From Capitella teleta (lineage: Eukaryota; Annelida; Polychaeta; Capitellidae): DNA of 64,000 nt. The notes below the pieces were generated by a model that had not been told where the DNA came from, searched no databases, and saw only the letters and a program-made list of their open reading frames with translations. Both the position numbers and the translations under genes were made by a program. Shown here in pieces: positions 22,133 through 34,802 of the stretch; positions within the stretch are counted from its first letter, which is position 1; every line of letters starts with the position of its first letter. The stretch lies in assembly GCA_000328365.1 (NCBI GenBank), contig KB297068.1, positions 105,541 to 169,540 of the forward strand, written 5' to 3'.

Positions 22133-24106
22133 ATGATGAGTGGAGAAAGTGATGAAGATTTCAAGGATGCGTTCTGTGACCCTGAGAACCCCATCGCCAT
22201 CCAGTTCCAGGAAGTGAGCGCTGCTGCGTACAAAATCAAAGGCGGAATAGAGAGGACGCCATGCCCCAAATCACACATGTCATCGTTCACGGGGATAGAA
22301 ATCTTCTTCAAGAAGGAGTACTTGCAGCACACAGGAAGGTCAGTGTACAAGAAAGCGTCTTTTTTTTTTCATTCTTTTTTAACGTTTATTCTTTCTCAGT
22401 TTCAAAGAGAGGGGAGCCAGATACACTCTGATGATGCTCAGTGCCGTACGTTTGCTTCTGTGAGGGATTCAGTTTTAATTGTTGAATGTTTTGCTTTTAG
22501 GAGCAGAAGAAAATTGGTGTTGTGGCAGCCAGCGCTGGTAACCATGCGCTTGCCTTGGCTTTCCACGGCACAAGTCTCAAAATCCCGGTTTACGTCGTCA
22601 TGCCCATCATCGCTCCTATCATGAAGGTCTCCATGTGTCGACATTATGGAGCTGAGGTTCTGGTACAAGGAGCGGACATTAACGAGGTCTGTGCTTGGGA
22701 GGAAGGTGAAGTTGATATTAATTGCGTTTATCTTGCAGTCACGCACAATTGCTCTTTCCATGGCCAAAAAGAGCGGTTTCATGTACATCAATGGGTAAGT
22801 GAGGTAGTGCTCCCTTTTCACTTTTCATCTTCTTCTCTTCTCAGCTATGATCATCCACACATCTTGGCTGGGCAGGGCACCATGGGTTTGGAAATTGTGG
22901 AGCAAGTGCCAGATGTGGACGCTGTCGTCATTCCTGTTGGAGGCGGCGGTCTGATCGCTGGAACAGCGCTTGCCATTAAAAGCTTATATCCTCATGTTAC
23001 GGTCATTGTAAGTGCAGAAGATTTTTGACCTTGGCCCAAGCGTGACCTCTTGTCATCTCAGGGTGCCGAGTCAGAACGCTGTGCCAGTTTCTCCACGTCA
23101 ATTGAAGCAGGACATCCAGTGTACACTAAAGCCTCGTCAACTCTTGCCGACGGTGAGTCCAGACTCTCCTGAGCCTTCCTACGTTTAATTGTGTACCCTT
23201 AGGTCTTGCTGTTCCACTTGTTGGAGTGAACGCTTTCGCAACGGCCGCCCCGCTCATTGATAAAATGGTGGTGGTCAGGTGAGCTGCTTTGAGACAAAGT
23301 AATTCATGATTCATTTTTCTGCTTTTTCTTGCAGTGAGGATTACATCGCTTTGGCAATTCTTCGCCTTGTCGAGTTGGAGAAGTGCGTTGTTGAAGGAGC
23401 TGGAGCCACCGGTTTGGCTGCAGTGCTAGCTGGTCTTCTGCCTGAACTGAAGGGCAAGAAGTGAGTGGCTTTTGACTCATCCCATTGCAATGTAATCCCA
23501 CCTTCCCCCCTCCAGGGTTGTGATTCCATTGTGTGGAGGTAACATTGATACCACGGTGCTCGGTCGTTGTTTGGAGAGGGGTCTAGCGGCAGATGGACGT
23601 CTCTTGCGTTTTGTGGTCACTGTGTCTGACCGACCGGGTGGCATTGCTGAGCTCACCAAACTCATCAGCAGCATTGGAGTCAGGTAAATTGATTTCCTGA
23701 TTTATTTGCTAATTGATTTGTTTAATTGATTACCTATTGAGTCTTGAGTCACATCTGGTGCGCCCACGCATTCTGGAACTTGGCCAACTTGAGTTACCGT
23801 GTTGAAAAATAATAACATATTCATGTTTACCGTTGCAATTCAATGATCACTATACTTTTTGATCAACATTATAAAATTTCATTTTCAGCCTGAAAGACAT
23901 CTTCCATGAACGTGCATGGCTCAAATCTGATATTTTCTCTGTGCAAGTGAGTTCTACCTCTGAATAACGAAACCAAAATAAAACTTCACTCTCTCTCTCA
24001 GGTAAAATGTGTCGTGGAGACCCGTGACCAGGAACACGCTGCCGAAATGGAGCGACTTCTTCGATCGCACTACAATCACGTGCAAATGGGACCTCACATC
24101 ATTTGA
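22133..24106 (+). CDS. PLP-dependent threonine/serine ammonia-lyase with C-terminal ACT domain
   Basis: Eleven exons: 22133-22338, 22400-22445, 22501-22686, 22739-22794, 22845-23007, 23062-23152, 23203-23278, 23335-23460, 23516-23683, 23889-23946, 24002-24106. The frame is kept throughout for 426 residues. It is fold-type II: SFKERGAR holds the Schiff-base Lys (about K71); SAGNHALAL (95-103) binds the PLP phosphate region; GGGGLIAG (about 197-204) is the tetraglycine loop; PLCGGN follows near the C-terminal end of the catalytic domain. VTVSDRPGGIAELTKLI at about 345-361 starts an ACT domain. Expected reaction: L-threonine (or L-serine) to 2-oxobutyrate (or pyruvate) plus ammonia, in the cytosol. 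Vertebrate SDS and SRR lack the ACT domain, so this is closer to bacterial and nematode ACT-bearing catabolic threonine deaminases, where ACT suggests allosteric control. Polyadenylation signal at 24653-24658. Confidence 0.92.
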
Positions 24107-24665
24107 GCGCTTCTACTTATTCTCCAAACCTCTGAACTTTCCTGAAGAAACATTGTGCTGTTGAATGCACAGCATTAATAACGTCATAACTCTTTATTTT
24201 ATGAGTTATCTTGCATCAAGATATTGTATCTCTCTTTGATGATATCTTCATAACTTCATCTGAGTTTGAATGTTTGTACAGTGTAGGAGGGGATAATTCT
24301 GATATACCGGTCATTAATTAGCATTCCTTTTGCTAATTAAGACAAACAGTGACCTACTAATTCAGAGTCAATAATTATAATGATCTGCATTACTTTGAGG
24401 TGTTTTGTGTCAGAATTTTTTTCTGGCAATTCTCCCCGTTGTGAATATAAGCTAATAATTATATGTGTATAGTGAAGCATCTTTTTCTCTGTGTTCGTCT
24501 CCTACCCCACCCTTTTCTCATGCTTGAGTGTTTCATGTTGCTATGGAAACGGGATGGGATCTCACTGTTTCAATTTGTCATTTTATTCTTCAATAATATA
24601 TTGCACGATTTGTTCAATTTCATGCTTCCAAGGGAATGAAATTATCTGAGTGAATAAAAATTTTG
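24107..24665 (+). other. 3' UTR of the ammonia-lyase gene
   Basis: AT-rich, ending with AATAAA at 24653-24658. No other feature. Confidence 0.6.
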
Positions 24666-26505
24666 TATCTTAAAAGATTGGGTTGATTAAATGGAGGCAG
24701 AAATCGACGACCATTTTAAATAACTTGTGATTGATTGTAATCTATCTGGCCCATTTCCAAATGGGTCAGATGAAGGTCTGGCTGCATGGTAGTAAGTCAG
24801 GAAGCAATAGATAATGTTATTGCAGGACAGCGTAATGGTGCATACAATAATGAAAGGTTATACAAAATTTCTGATATATTCAAAACAAATGTTAGTCTTA
24901 CTTGTAGTAGTAGATTTGGTGAGAAAGAAATAAATCACTACATGTATATGGGACCAGCATTCAGTATTCATAACGCACGTCGCGAATGCCGAAGACCTCC
25001 TTCTCAGAGTTGAAACGGTCTGCCCAAAGGGTTTCATATATAGACCTATTAAGTACATGTACAGTACATGTACCTCTATGGTTTCATACGATTCACACAA
25101 CTTTACGACAGACAAAAACAGTTGAACATACACATACACACAGTCTCAGAGGCAATCATAACGAACTACCATCATCAAGCGTTATGACTTCGAGCGCTTG
25201 CTTTCGGTTCACGAATAGCCTAGCAGCACGGCTGGTACAGTGGGCAGTGTAATCGGGTAGAGGTGAATATCTGACCTCATTATATGACACCGACCAACTG
25301 CAAATATCACAACTTGCAAGGCCAGGTAATGTGAAGGCCTACAACTAGTGCATTTACTGCGCAAATGAACAACATAGACTGCCTTGGAATGTATCAAAAA
25401 CATACGATAGGAACCCGGATCCTCATCTGGCGCCCATGTGAACAAAGCGAGAGTGGCCGAGAGGGCTTTATCATAGCATTGGCAGACATGGCAGACATGC
25501 TATGATATTGCTCAGATGCACAGGTTTTCATAGACACGTTTGTTATTGTGATCTGAGAGACAGCCCCGACATCTGTATGCGAAGGCACGCGGTGGGGTTG
25601 AAATGAGGATGATTATGGAAATAACATCTCATTACTGAGGCATCATCGCGGATCAGAAGAACCACGACGCTTCTGTTATCTCCGCGAAGCTGAAGCTCAG
25701 AGGGGAAGAGAAAGGCATGCCTCGTAATGAAATATCAGGATGTCGAACCCCCCAGGGTCATCCCATATACGTTCAGCCAATGGGCATAAAACGTATTAAT
25801 TGAAAATTTGCAATTATAGAAACAATGTAATAATTATGTGAACTTTCAGATTCCAGAAATACTGAATAGCACCTCTAATCATGCATGGCCTGGGCTCTTT
25901 CAAAATTGCAGTTGTTCATACCACCATCTGGTTGGTGGAGAGAAAGCAGTTTGATATTTACAAGATCATCAAAGCTAATGAAATATTTAGAGCAGATTGT
26001 CGGGATGCTATTGTTAGAGGGAGAAACACTCATAACTAGGGGTTAGGGTTGCTATATTATATATTAACACTGTAATCATTCCTCTGTGCTGTAACGCTGC
26101 GAGAAATATCAGAGAAATGCTTTACAACTCGGTTCATTTACGCATGAACATAATTATTATTGGTCGGTTTTTGATGTCTTGCACTTTTTCCCTTCGCCTT
26201 TCTTACATCTAGATTCAATGTTTTCTCTGTTCTCACATATAATTATTTTTGATAAAAACAAAACATAATTCCAAGGTGAACTTATTTTAACCATGACACA
26301 TACAAATGTGACCACAGACAAAAGCACATCTTGTTACCAGCTTTCCGAGGGATTCAGGCCAAAGCCTATTCAGAATCTCCGAATGTCATGATGTAATTCC
26401 ACAACAGGGTCGATGGTCGCTGCATGATAAATGACCACAAATGAGGCGATGAACGCAATGATAACTTGTCAGTGGCCACAATTTAGCAGATTGATTGAGC
26501 ATGCT

Positions 26506-26542
<37 letters not shown>

Positions 26543-27448
26543 CCATTTCAGCTCTGTCGCTGAGTACGGAATAATGACGGGAAGTAAGGATACATTAGCA
26601 CATTTAGCAGGTAAATGTACAGGTACATGCATTTGAAAGTCAGTGTGAAATATCGATTATCATATTAAGACAGGCAAAAGAAGAGCGAAAGAGAGAGAGA
26701 AAGATATTTTTTTAATTACGTATTGTAATTACCTATCCTAGTTGGTTATAAATACTCATCGTGATCACTTATTCACATTTATACATACTGTATGCAGCCG
26801 AGTGACATCCAGGGAGTGTGAAAACCTTGTTGACCGGGATGGCGTGAATCTCCATTGTGCCCCAATGAGTATTCAGACCATGTATAAGGGACATAAGGGG
26901 TGACGCACACAATGTCCTACATGCATAAGATTGATTCAGATGCTGCGGAGTGCGGACAATACATGTATGCTCCGCTGATTGCAAATCTAAGTACGCAACA
27001 GCACCACAACGCTGATCACTCTTGTTGTGTCGAGTCATTCAATCCTATGAGGCATTGTAATCAGTCTGGACTCATTTGGACAGCCTAGCTTGTGTCATTT
27101 CAGGTCACACGGACAATGCTATGCATCACAACGAAGGGTAGAGCAACCCCTTCTCCACTCCCTGAACCCCTGTACACAAGCCTATGTTTGATTGGAAAGA
27201 GGCAACGATTGTTGCCCAAACGTTGCTAATTCCCTCCAGATGGTGCCAGCTGTGCTGACGGCTGATGGCAGAGGCAAGATGACGTGCGGTACTCGGTTTG
27301 AAGAGACTGCAATTAAGATCAAAGACTGACGAGAGAGCTTTAGGAGAGAGCAGTGAAAGGTCAAGAGAGAGTAAAAGAGAGGAGACAAATGGAGACTTAA
27401 GTGGCCACTGGGACTCTATAAGCCAGCAAGCGCACGGATTAAGCCTCA
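24666..27448. other. Long intergenic stretch
   Basis: No gene recognised. It holds a run of about 35 T (near 26508-26542), a short CATGTAC-rich palindromic patch at 25053-25072, and an A/G-rich stretch at 26680-26705. The last 300 bp, before 27449, is more GC-rich and may be 5' UTR or promoter of the membrane-protein locus that follows. Confidence 0.5.
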
Positions 27449-27529
27449 ATGAACAGCACGCTGTGCGATTCTTCGGGCCTCGTGGGTCGTCTGCTGTACG
27501 CGGCCATCAATATTAGGACAGCACTGCAG

Positions 27530-27590
27530 GCCCCCTCCTCCTCCTCTTCCTCCTCTGCTTCCTCCTCCTCCTCTGCCTCAATCGCCGTCT
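27530..27590. repeat. (CCT)n-rich imperfect microsatellite
   Basis: An imperfect CCT/CTC run. It produces artefactual Ser-rich frames on plus and Glu-rich frames on minus. A similar run is at 43688-43732. Confidence 0.8.
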
Positions 27591-27722
27591 TCAGCCGCTG
27601 CATCAGCCTCGTGGCCGGCAACACACGAGGGCAACCGGGCTGCCGCTTTCTCCAAGCGGCGAGCAGCTATCGGCAATGAATGGGATTATGGCGGACAGAT
27701 TAGGCGATTGATCACCTCACGG

Positions 27723-28010
27723 ATGCGCTCACCTCTCAACCTGTTCAACGAGAGCGCCGACTTCTATTTCTTCGCCTTGTTTCTTGCGCTGTTCGCTTGG
27801 TGTGTGCACGTGTTCTACCGACACTGCTGCCACTCAGTCAGCGGGAGCAGATGGAGAAATGCGAGCAGCAGCAGCAACGGTGTGTGCTCTTCATTTGAGG
27901 GTCAGGTGAGAGGCTTGCAATCATGGCCAACGACACGATGCGATTGTCTTACCGTTTGGATCTGCGATCGCTGTCAATCACCCTCCTCGGCTCCAATAAC
28001 CGCACCCTGA
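27723..28010 (+). CDS. Hypothetical 95-residue membrane protein or alternative N terminus
   Basis: From ATG 27723 this frame encodes MRSPLNLFNESADF, a hydrophobic stretch at about residues 13-32 (FYFFALFLALFAWCVHVF) and a Ser/Asn-rich segment. It overlaps the start of the 424-codon frame (27923) in another frame. A GT donor-like site after GAGGGTCAG (27905) suggests it could instead be the first exon of a spliced transcript, but I found no in-frame acceptor nearby. The hydrophobic segment and GC-rich codons make it worth listing, with low confidence. Confidence 0.35.
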   Translation: MRSPLNLFNESADFYFFALFLALFAWCVHVFYRHCCHSVSGSRWRNASSSSNGVCSSFEGQVRGLQSWPTTRCDCLTVWICDRCQSPSSAPITAP

Positions 28011-29197
28011 CTGGTACAGTGAACCTCAGTGCAAACGCGGACGTCGCTCGTCAGGAAGCGACAACCAACGACGATTACGATGACTCTGGAGCGGCGTATT
28101 ATGTGTGTGCAGTGATCCTGGTTTACGGTCTGTCGATTGTGTCCTTGATTGGCTCGCTGGCAAAGAAAAAGATGAAGGACAACAAAGTGGAGCAAGAGGA
28201 GGTCCAGATCGACCGATATCTCAACAACGCCTCGAACCTCCGCGAGAAAACGGCGAGGGACAACTACAAGCAGCTCAAAAAGAGTGTCATCAAACTGGTC
28301 GAGGAGAGGAGTCCAGGGACGACCCCTCAGGCATCGGCATCCAGCTCAGAGCAGAAGAAAACGCTGCCTTCCGCGACCAACCAGGGCAAGACGAGTCTAG
28401 AACTGCGTCAGCCGACACCCAGACATTACAAGGGCAAAAGTCAAGGGAAAAATGGTCAGCGGAGACCAGAGAGTCAGTCGCTGCTTTCCAGTGACAACCT
28501 CGATGAGTACGAAGAGAGTCCAGTGGAGAGTGCTGAAGTGCACGAACGCGAAGGAACGTATGCGGAGAGCATGCAACGGTCAGTGCCAGTGCAGCGTCTT
28601 CCTTTGACTCACGACGAACTGCTCGACGAGGAAGAAGAGAAAATCACTGTCGTGAAAACCGAAGCCAAAAAAGTCGAGGATCGAAACATCCTTCTGAGAC
28701 CAAGCGATGAGCAGACGGAGCCAAGTTTCCGCTGGTCGCTGGGAGATGACGGCAACATCTGGATTATGCAGGTGGACGCGAAAGGGGAGTCGAAACCAGC
28801 GGACCCTCCGCTGGTGGACTCGCTGCCTCCACCTCCGTCACCCGGCTTCGAGTGGCCTCGTGTGAACGACTGCCCCAAACCCCTGGGGCCGACCACTTTC
28901 GGAATTGAGGATGAGCGGTGTGTTCGCCTGAGGAGCCAGTCCCCAGAGCCTACTTCGTCTTCATACCGTGCTCCCCCGCCATCGACTTCCGCTGACCAGA
29001 GTGCTGTCCCTCTGCTTCGTGATCTTCGTCAAGTGAGGACGCTGTCCAGACACGAACACCCCCGCTATGGCCCTCGGCTCTCACCAACCCGTCAACCCAA
29101 GTCGAGATCAGCGTCGCCTCGGGGCAGGTCATCCTCTCCTCGCTCTTCAGAGGAATCAACGCACGGCGAAGAACTTATGCAAGTGACATGTGTGTGA
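27923..29197 (+). CDS. Uncharacterised single-pass membrane protein with long disordered tail
   Basis: A single-exon frame of 424 codons. Residues 1-56 carry two N-glycosylation sequons (NRT near 26, NLS near 34) and an acidic patch (DDYDDSG). Residues about 57-79 are one transmembrane helix (AAYYVCAVILVYGLSIVSL), followed by a basic stop-transfer AKKKMKDNK. There is no cleavable signal, so the N terminus is probably outside. The next ~45 residues are charged and helical (RYLNNASNLREKTARDNYKQL); the rest is rich in Ser, Pro, Glu and Arg, with a PPPPSPGF motif and an Arg/Ser/Pro C terminus, and is probably disordered. Size and topology of the first 110 residues recall KCNE-type potassium-channel beta subunits, but their conserved juxtamembrane residues are not clearly present, so I do not assign it. 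Confidence 0.75.
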   Translation: MANDTMRLSYRLDLRSLSITLLGSNNRTLTGTVNLSANADVARQEATTNDDYDDSGAAYYVCAVILVYGLSIVSLIGSLAKKKMKDNKVEQEEVQIDRYLNNASNLREKTARDNYKQLKKSVIKLVEERSPGTTPQASASSSEQKKTLPSATNQGKTSLELRQPTPRHYKGKSQGKNGQRRPESQSLLSSDNLDEYEESPVESAEVHEREGTYAESMQRSVPVQRLPLTHDELLDEEEEKITVVKTEAKKVEDRNILLRPSDEQTEPSFRWSLGDDGNIWIMQVDAKGESKPADPPLVDSLPPPPSPGFEWPRVNDCPKPLGPTTFGIEDERCVRLRSQSPEPTSSSYRAPPPSTSADQSAVPLLRDLRQVRTLSRHEHPRYGPRLSPTRQPKSRSASPRGRSSSPRSSEESTHGEELMQVTCV

Positions 29198-30960
29198 CCT
29201 TCTTCTGCGTGGGCATCCGACATGAACGTTTACGCAATAACGCATTTTATGTCAATTGACGGGGTTTTTAGTGGAGACGTGCATTGTGCAATAATATCAT
29301 GTGACGCAACCTCGTGTATACACTGCGTGATATCAGTGTTCTGCCATCTGCGCCTCATATCTTCAAGAATGACGGATGATATACTGCTCGTTTTATAGAT
29401 CTTGTGTATCATTGAAATGCATACGTCTTTCTTCTCCTATATCTCTGGTGTGTTTACGTACTTTGATTATCTCCACTCTCGTATCTCGGGTTCACTATCC
29501 CCCCCGCCTTCCGTATCCCTTATCATGCTTTTCTTTGCTTTCAGAGAAGTTTTCCTTTGCGCCAAATCCAACACTTTACTGGAAACAAATTAGTCTTAAG
29601 TCTTAATTGATTGAGATCATCTCTTGATCCCTCGTTCATCCTTTCGATGCCCTCACCTGTAAATTAGAGCGCTGGTCAATCCTCAATGACCATCCTGTTA
29701 GTACTAATCCATAATCCATTCACTATTAGTGGAAATATACAGGATGGAAGGGGCTGGATGTAGGTAGGTCATGAATGATGCAGCTTCTCTTGAAATGCAT
29801 ATCCGTTTTGATGCATGCTTGCTTCGCATGGAGCTCAGTGTTTTTACCTCCCTCCCACCATGCTTCTCTCTGCCATTAGTCAGCCTTACGACTTGTCTCC
29901 TCTCAAACGCATTTGGCCAAAAAGCTTTGAGCGAAATGGAATCTCCCTTCTTGCATTCACGCTATTATTTGGCGCCATCTCCATGGCAACGAAAGCTCTT
30001 TTCCTAGAATTTCCAAAGCCCGTGACGCATGTTAAAACTGACAGATACATTTGTCTCAATGATGCAGACACATGCACTTATTAGGTAGAAGCTATTTCTT
30101 ACTTTTACCATTATTATGTAAAGCATGCATGCACGCAGTACATGTATAGGCTTATGCCGTTTCTCGTGTATTCGACTTTATACTTGTGATGTAATAATTT
30201 CCAGAAACGTTGCAATGGGTCTATATTGAGCACCAGTTAACGTCATCCAGCCGCCAAACACAATACACATTTACATGTATTATGCAATGACGTATTAGGT
30301 TTCCACGGTAACGGACCGCAGCGACCCACGATGTTTTGATGAGGGCACTGTTTTCACAGTCGGTTTGGCATTTCGTTACTCCGACAGGAAAATCTATCTG
30401 TTGTTAATCTCTGCGGTTTTGTGCGTATCTGCACGTGTGCGTGTAGACGGATGGCTATTGTGCGTATCACCTGGTTATATGGATGTTGGCAAGTAAATAT
30501 CAGCGACTCATTTGTCATGCAGCACAGAAGCTATCCGTCATGTATCTACCTCCTTCCTCCCCAAATGATCGAAGAACACCTGCAGTACAATCAATCACCA
30601 CTGAAACTCACACTGGCATAAGATCTAATATATTTCGTTTTGCTTATGATTCACTATTTTGAAGGCGCAGATCGATGAATTTATAGCGATAGAAGACATG
30701 CATATAATATATATTTTTAATGCTGAAATCATAGAATTATTAGAATGACTGTGCCGTATATTAAAGAGGACCTCTGTTCATTTCGGAATCTTTTTTGATC
30801 GATTCTATGGGCTTTTGTGAGTGACGAGAGACCTTTTAAGTATTGAAGGGGCTTATATTTAACCCCAAACAATTGTGTTTAGAAATAGTTATATACGCAA
30901 TGTAAATATTCTCATGAAGCCGAACCATTCATGTGTGAATTATTTAATCCTGATATTATT
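29198..30960. other. Intergenic, no gene recognised
   Basis: AT-rich, with short unrelated frames only. Confidence 0.55.
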
Positions 30961-30963
30961 TAA

Positions 30964-31087
30964 GGTCTCGAAGATAGCCGGAGAAAAAGTCGACCGATTT
31001 AACGACAGTGGGTTCTCGGTCAACCCCAATGATCCTGACGAATGCTCTGATCCGGATTATATCGCCAGAATCCGTTTGCACACGTAA
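30964..31087 (+). CDS. Possible orphan 3' exon (about 40 codons)
   Basis: After ATTATTTAAG, an acceptor-like site, the frame VSKIAGEKVDRFNDSG, NPNDPDECSDPDYIARI runs to a stop at 31085-31087. Its GC-rich, acidic composition contrasts with the AT-rich flanks and suggests a coding exon, but no partner exon was found and the family is unknown. Confidence 0.25.
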
Positions 31088-31329
31088 TTGAAAATCCAGA
31101 CTACACGATCCTGCGAAGAAAGAGTAATCCTGGCTCTGTGGGGAACAAAGGAATTATGAAGACAACATTAATGGTAACCTTGAAACGGAATTTCCAGTAT
31201 TGGGGTTTGATTATGGATCATTTTCATGCATTGTTTGGTAACTAGATCGCTTCATGTTATAAACTGTAGCAATGTCCACGATGGCATGCCACCGTAAAGG
31301 GTGTTTCCGCTCAGAGGTCATTCATCCCA

Positions 31330-31640
31330 TTTGATGTTCTAATAATAATAATAATAATATTATTTATTATTTTTTTTTTTTTAAAGCAAAAAGTACATAA
31401 AATATTTCTATGCGCTTAAAATGCATCTTAAGTTTAGTTTTAAAACAGTTCCGGAGGTAACAGAACGTAGATCGAGAGGCAGATGACTCCAATGAATTAC
31501 AGTAAATTAAACCATGGTGAGTAAAAGGGTTTTGTCCAACACGGGTATTAAAAGCAGTGGGTACAATTGTAAAAAGAGTCTTTTTGCAGAGCAAAGACTG
31601 GGACGCGGAGAATGCGTGGTCATAAATAAACAAATATAGG
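31330..31640 (-). mobile_element. LINE 3' terminal fragment with A-run and (ATT)n end
   Basis: On the minus strand the end of a LINE ORF can be seen (SHLPLDLRSVTSG in one frame, continuing as NCFKTKLKMHFKR in another, like the usual LINE C terminus with W..LP..LR and FKTKLK). It is followed by a short A-run and an ATT microsatellite (31340-31380). There is at least one frameshift. Confidence 0.45.
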
Positions 31641-34600
31641 CAGGATAAAAATTGACATGACGCATGGTTGATGCAGGTGCCACACTGAGATCATATGTAT
31701 ACGGCATGGACAGACAATGTACACTTGCGCATCCGGGAGGAGCTTTCCAATCTGAATCCGGGGACAAATCCGTCGGATCTCATGAATCCGTGAATTATGC
31801 ATGTGTTATGGGGCCTGTGCAGCACGTGTATAGTCACCCCATCCCTTCACAATTGTTCCCACGGGACTACTCTCTCCCACTCCCCCTTCACCTCTTTCTA
31901 TAGGGAACACCCCAACCCCCTTTTTGCCTTTGCTGGAGACAAACCCAATTATGTCTGTGCTGTGCAGCTGAGCCGAAGGAAAAAAAAAAAAAAAAAAAAA
32001 AAAACAAACGCCTCGAATATCAACTAGAGGACGTTTGGTTTGACGTTTTATCACGGGGAAATAAGGAAGTGAGGCATCTGCATGCCATCTGGGCTGTGTC
32101 CCGGGGGACGGGGACTTTTGAACAGCACTCTGGGTCGTTTTTTATGGGACTCGCGTAAAGCCGATGAAAAGCCATAATATAAAAATGTACATTGGTTGAG
32201 AATGGCCTACTTGGCGGGCAATAGGCCCAACGATCAATGTTCTACTTTTCAATGGTTCGACTTTATGAAGGTCGACATATCAATTGCATAATAATTATAT
32301 TCGTCATGATTATATAATATATATTCTACCCAATTTGTGATCATAGCTCGCTGAGGGCTTGTGTGTCACCTTGGGGGTCATATAATCCGGGAAAGAATAG
32401 CACAGAAGCGAAGGCAGTTGCGGTATATACAAGTGAATCAATTTATTTTCTATTTATTTACTACGTCATGTCATGGAATAATGGCGCAGAATTGGTATTC
32501 AATCACTCGTATATCCATGAGTTTTTCGTTTCGATTAATTGTGATTGTTGAGAGCTTTTTGTCATAATTATTATAGAATGCATAAAGCGCAGTCTCTAAA
32601 ATTATGACCCTGCTTATAGTATGAACAAACACTTCCTTAAAATCACCGAATCCTCGCACTGCATCAGATGCGCGTACTAGAATTACTAGTATACACCTGA
32701 GGTGTGGGAATTCTAGGAATGCTTTTCTTCTCACAATGAGAATGGCACAGGTAGATATGCCAGGGGTGCAGTACAAACATCGGTGATTTTGGGCGTCGCG
32801 GGGGGTGTAAAGCCCCCTCTTCGCGTGATTTATGTTGAGCATAAAGAACGGTTGTTCTAAGGACAACATCAATTAGCGGAATTCTCAGAGGCAAGTAGGG
32901 GGTTGGGAGGGGGAGAAGGAGGAAAGCCAGAAAGAGAGGGGTTGGGTCCCCCCTCGGCAGAAGCAATCAGGGTAGTATTACATCTCTCTGACAGACGGAG
33001 CTGCCGTCTGCAAAACACATGAGATGTGCAAATGTGGCTAAGGGTCCTCGCGAAAACATTCTTGAATCTTAATGGGGGCATTAACGCGTCCTAATTGTAC
33101 AACAAGATACAGTAATGCTCCGTGTTCGTTATCTCGACCAATTGAACCTAGTGCTGCTCTTGTGTGCATGTCACCTATTGGCATCGCTTTCACAGACACG
33201 CAAAGGAGACGTATGAAGAACTCGACACGGTTTGGCACTCGCAGTCTTGTAATAGATAGGCCCCGTGGACCGCGATGATGTGATTGATTGGATAAGTCAT
33301 GCACATGAATACACCGTTTTAGGTTTACCTTAATCTGTTTGTTCAACTTCAAGGCTTTCCCGAAACAGTATCAGGCTAAATCTGACACATTCCCTGATAT
33401 GTGGTCCCACGATCACACAGCTATAACCACGGGAGTCCATTAATTAAGGCAGACAAATTCGTAAAAGAAGGATTCCGCCAGCACCTAACTTCTTCAATCA
33501 CAGAACGAGGCTGTGTGCTGTGTGGTGCTGTCTGTGGTAATACGCAGGGCAATGATCTGTGAAAATAAGAGCAGGGGCCTCTTATCCAACGCGGCATCCA
33601 AAAATTCCCCAGAAGTGCAACGGTAATACGCTCGCAAATGGAAATGTGGTACCTGGTTGGACAGTGAGGGTATTGAATTATTTTGCGCTCGCTTGTATGT
33701 TCTCTTGGGGTTGAGTTTGTATTGGTTTGATGGGTCCAATAACCAGAGCAAGTATTGTGAAGTCAGACAGCCAGAGACATTGTCCAGAGATACTCTATAG
33801 CATTGTCTGTAATGTGCTATTCCAAAATCCACTTTACCTTTTGTGGAACGTACTCAAGAGGGCGAACCATAACGCATGTGCAGAGGCATTATTGGCTTTA
33901 ATGGGCTCTGAACTTGCGTTATGATTGAGTATGTAACGACACAAGTGACATTATGATTTTCAGCTTAATCACGTTATGATTCCGGACCTACGGTCCCTAT
34001 GACGACCATGATATGAGCAGGCATTACACTGACATGCAGGATGTGAAATGGTGATAAACAAGTATCTTTAAATATGTCTCAACACGATTTACCCACCACA
34101 GATACACGCAGCACATACAAGGGATGTATATTGCTTTTAACACTTACTTATAATTTACGCAGTGCAATATGCTGAGTATCAAAACTGTATAATTAAAGAG
34201 TGGGTCAAAAGTAGTCTTATCTCCTCCATGTTAAAAGCAAAATTTCAAATTGGCTAAAATTGACCAATTATTCCCAGAAATAGCTACCTGATATGTATTG
34301 TATGTATGTATTTTTATGTATGTTTTGCACACAATAATACAAAGATATTAAATAAAAAGTCAAATTTGAATGAGGGAGGAACATTTAAATGCGAGTGGTG
34401 TATGATCATGGAAAGAGCTGAATCCGATGAACCCCTTTACGATCATTATTGAATGTCATCTGTTTATTGGCGGGTCAATACATGCTCTCTGCTTCGTTCT
34501 TATTTTAAGAAATACTCATTAGTACAATCAAAATAACAGGACTGAAGACCCTCAAACAAAATTATAGCGCGAGAGCATTTTCCATTGACCCTGGAAATGA

Positions 34601-34800
34601 GGCGGAAATTATTATATCTCCACAATCCCCCATCACTAACAAGCTTACTGGTATTACATAATGCCTGACTCAAGAAACGTAACCCTTGCAAACTATTCCT
34701 TCAGGGTAAAACTGCAGAAATGTTAACATTCAGCATATGGTATAACACTAATTTGGATACAAATCTAAAAGCCTCAATTCAATTACATAATAATTATCAA
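31641..34800. other. Long intergenic stretch
   Basis: No gene recognised. It includes a run of about 25 A at 31980-32003. The minus-strand frame at 34500-34691 and those around 32660-33350 show no family signature. Confidence 0.5.
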
Positions 34801-34802
34801 CA

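Noticed and set aside
27439-27679. Ser-rich (+) and Glu-rich (-) proteins
   Set aside because: Both arise from an imperfect CCT microsatellite read in either direction. The plus frame has an ATG at 27449 but no domain. The same artefact occurs at 43513-43827.
32660-33352. Minus-strand proline/arginine-rich frames as genes
   Set aside because: Overlapping frames on both strands, with no splice logic and no family resemblance.
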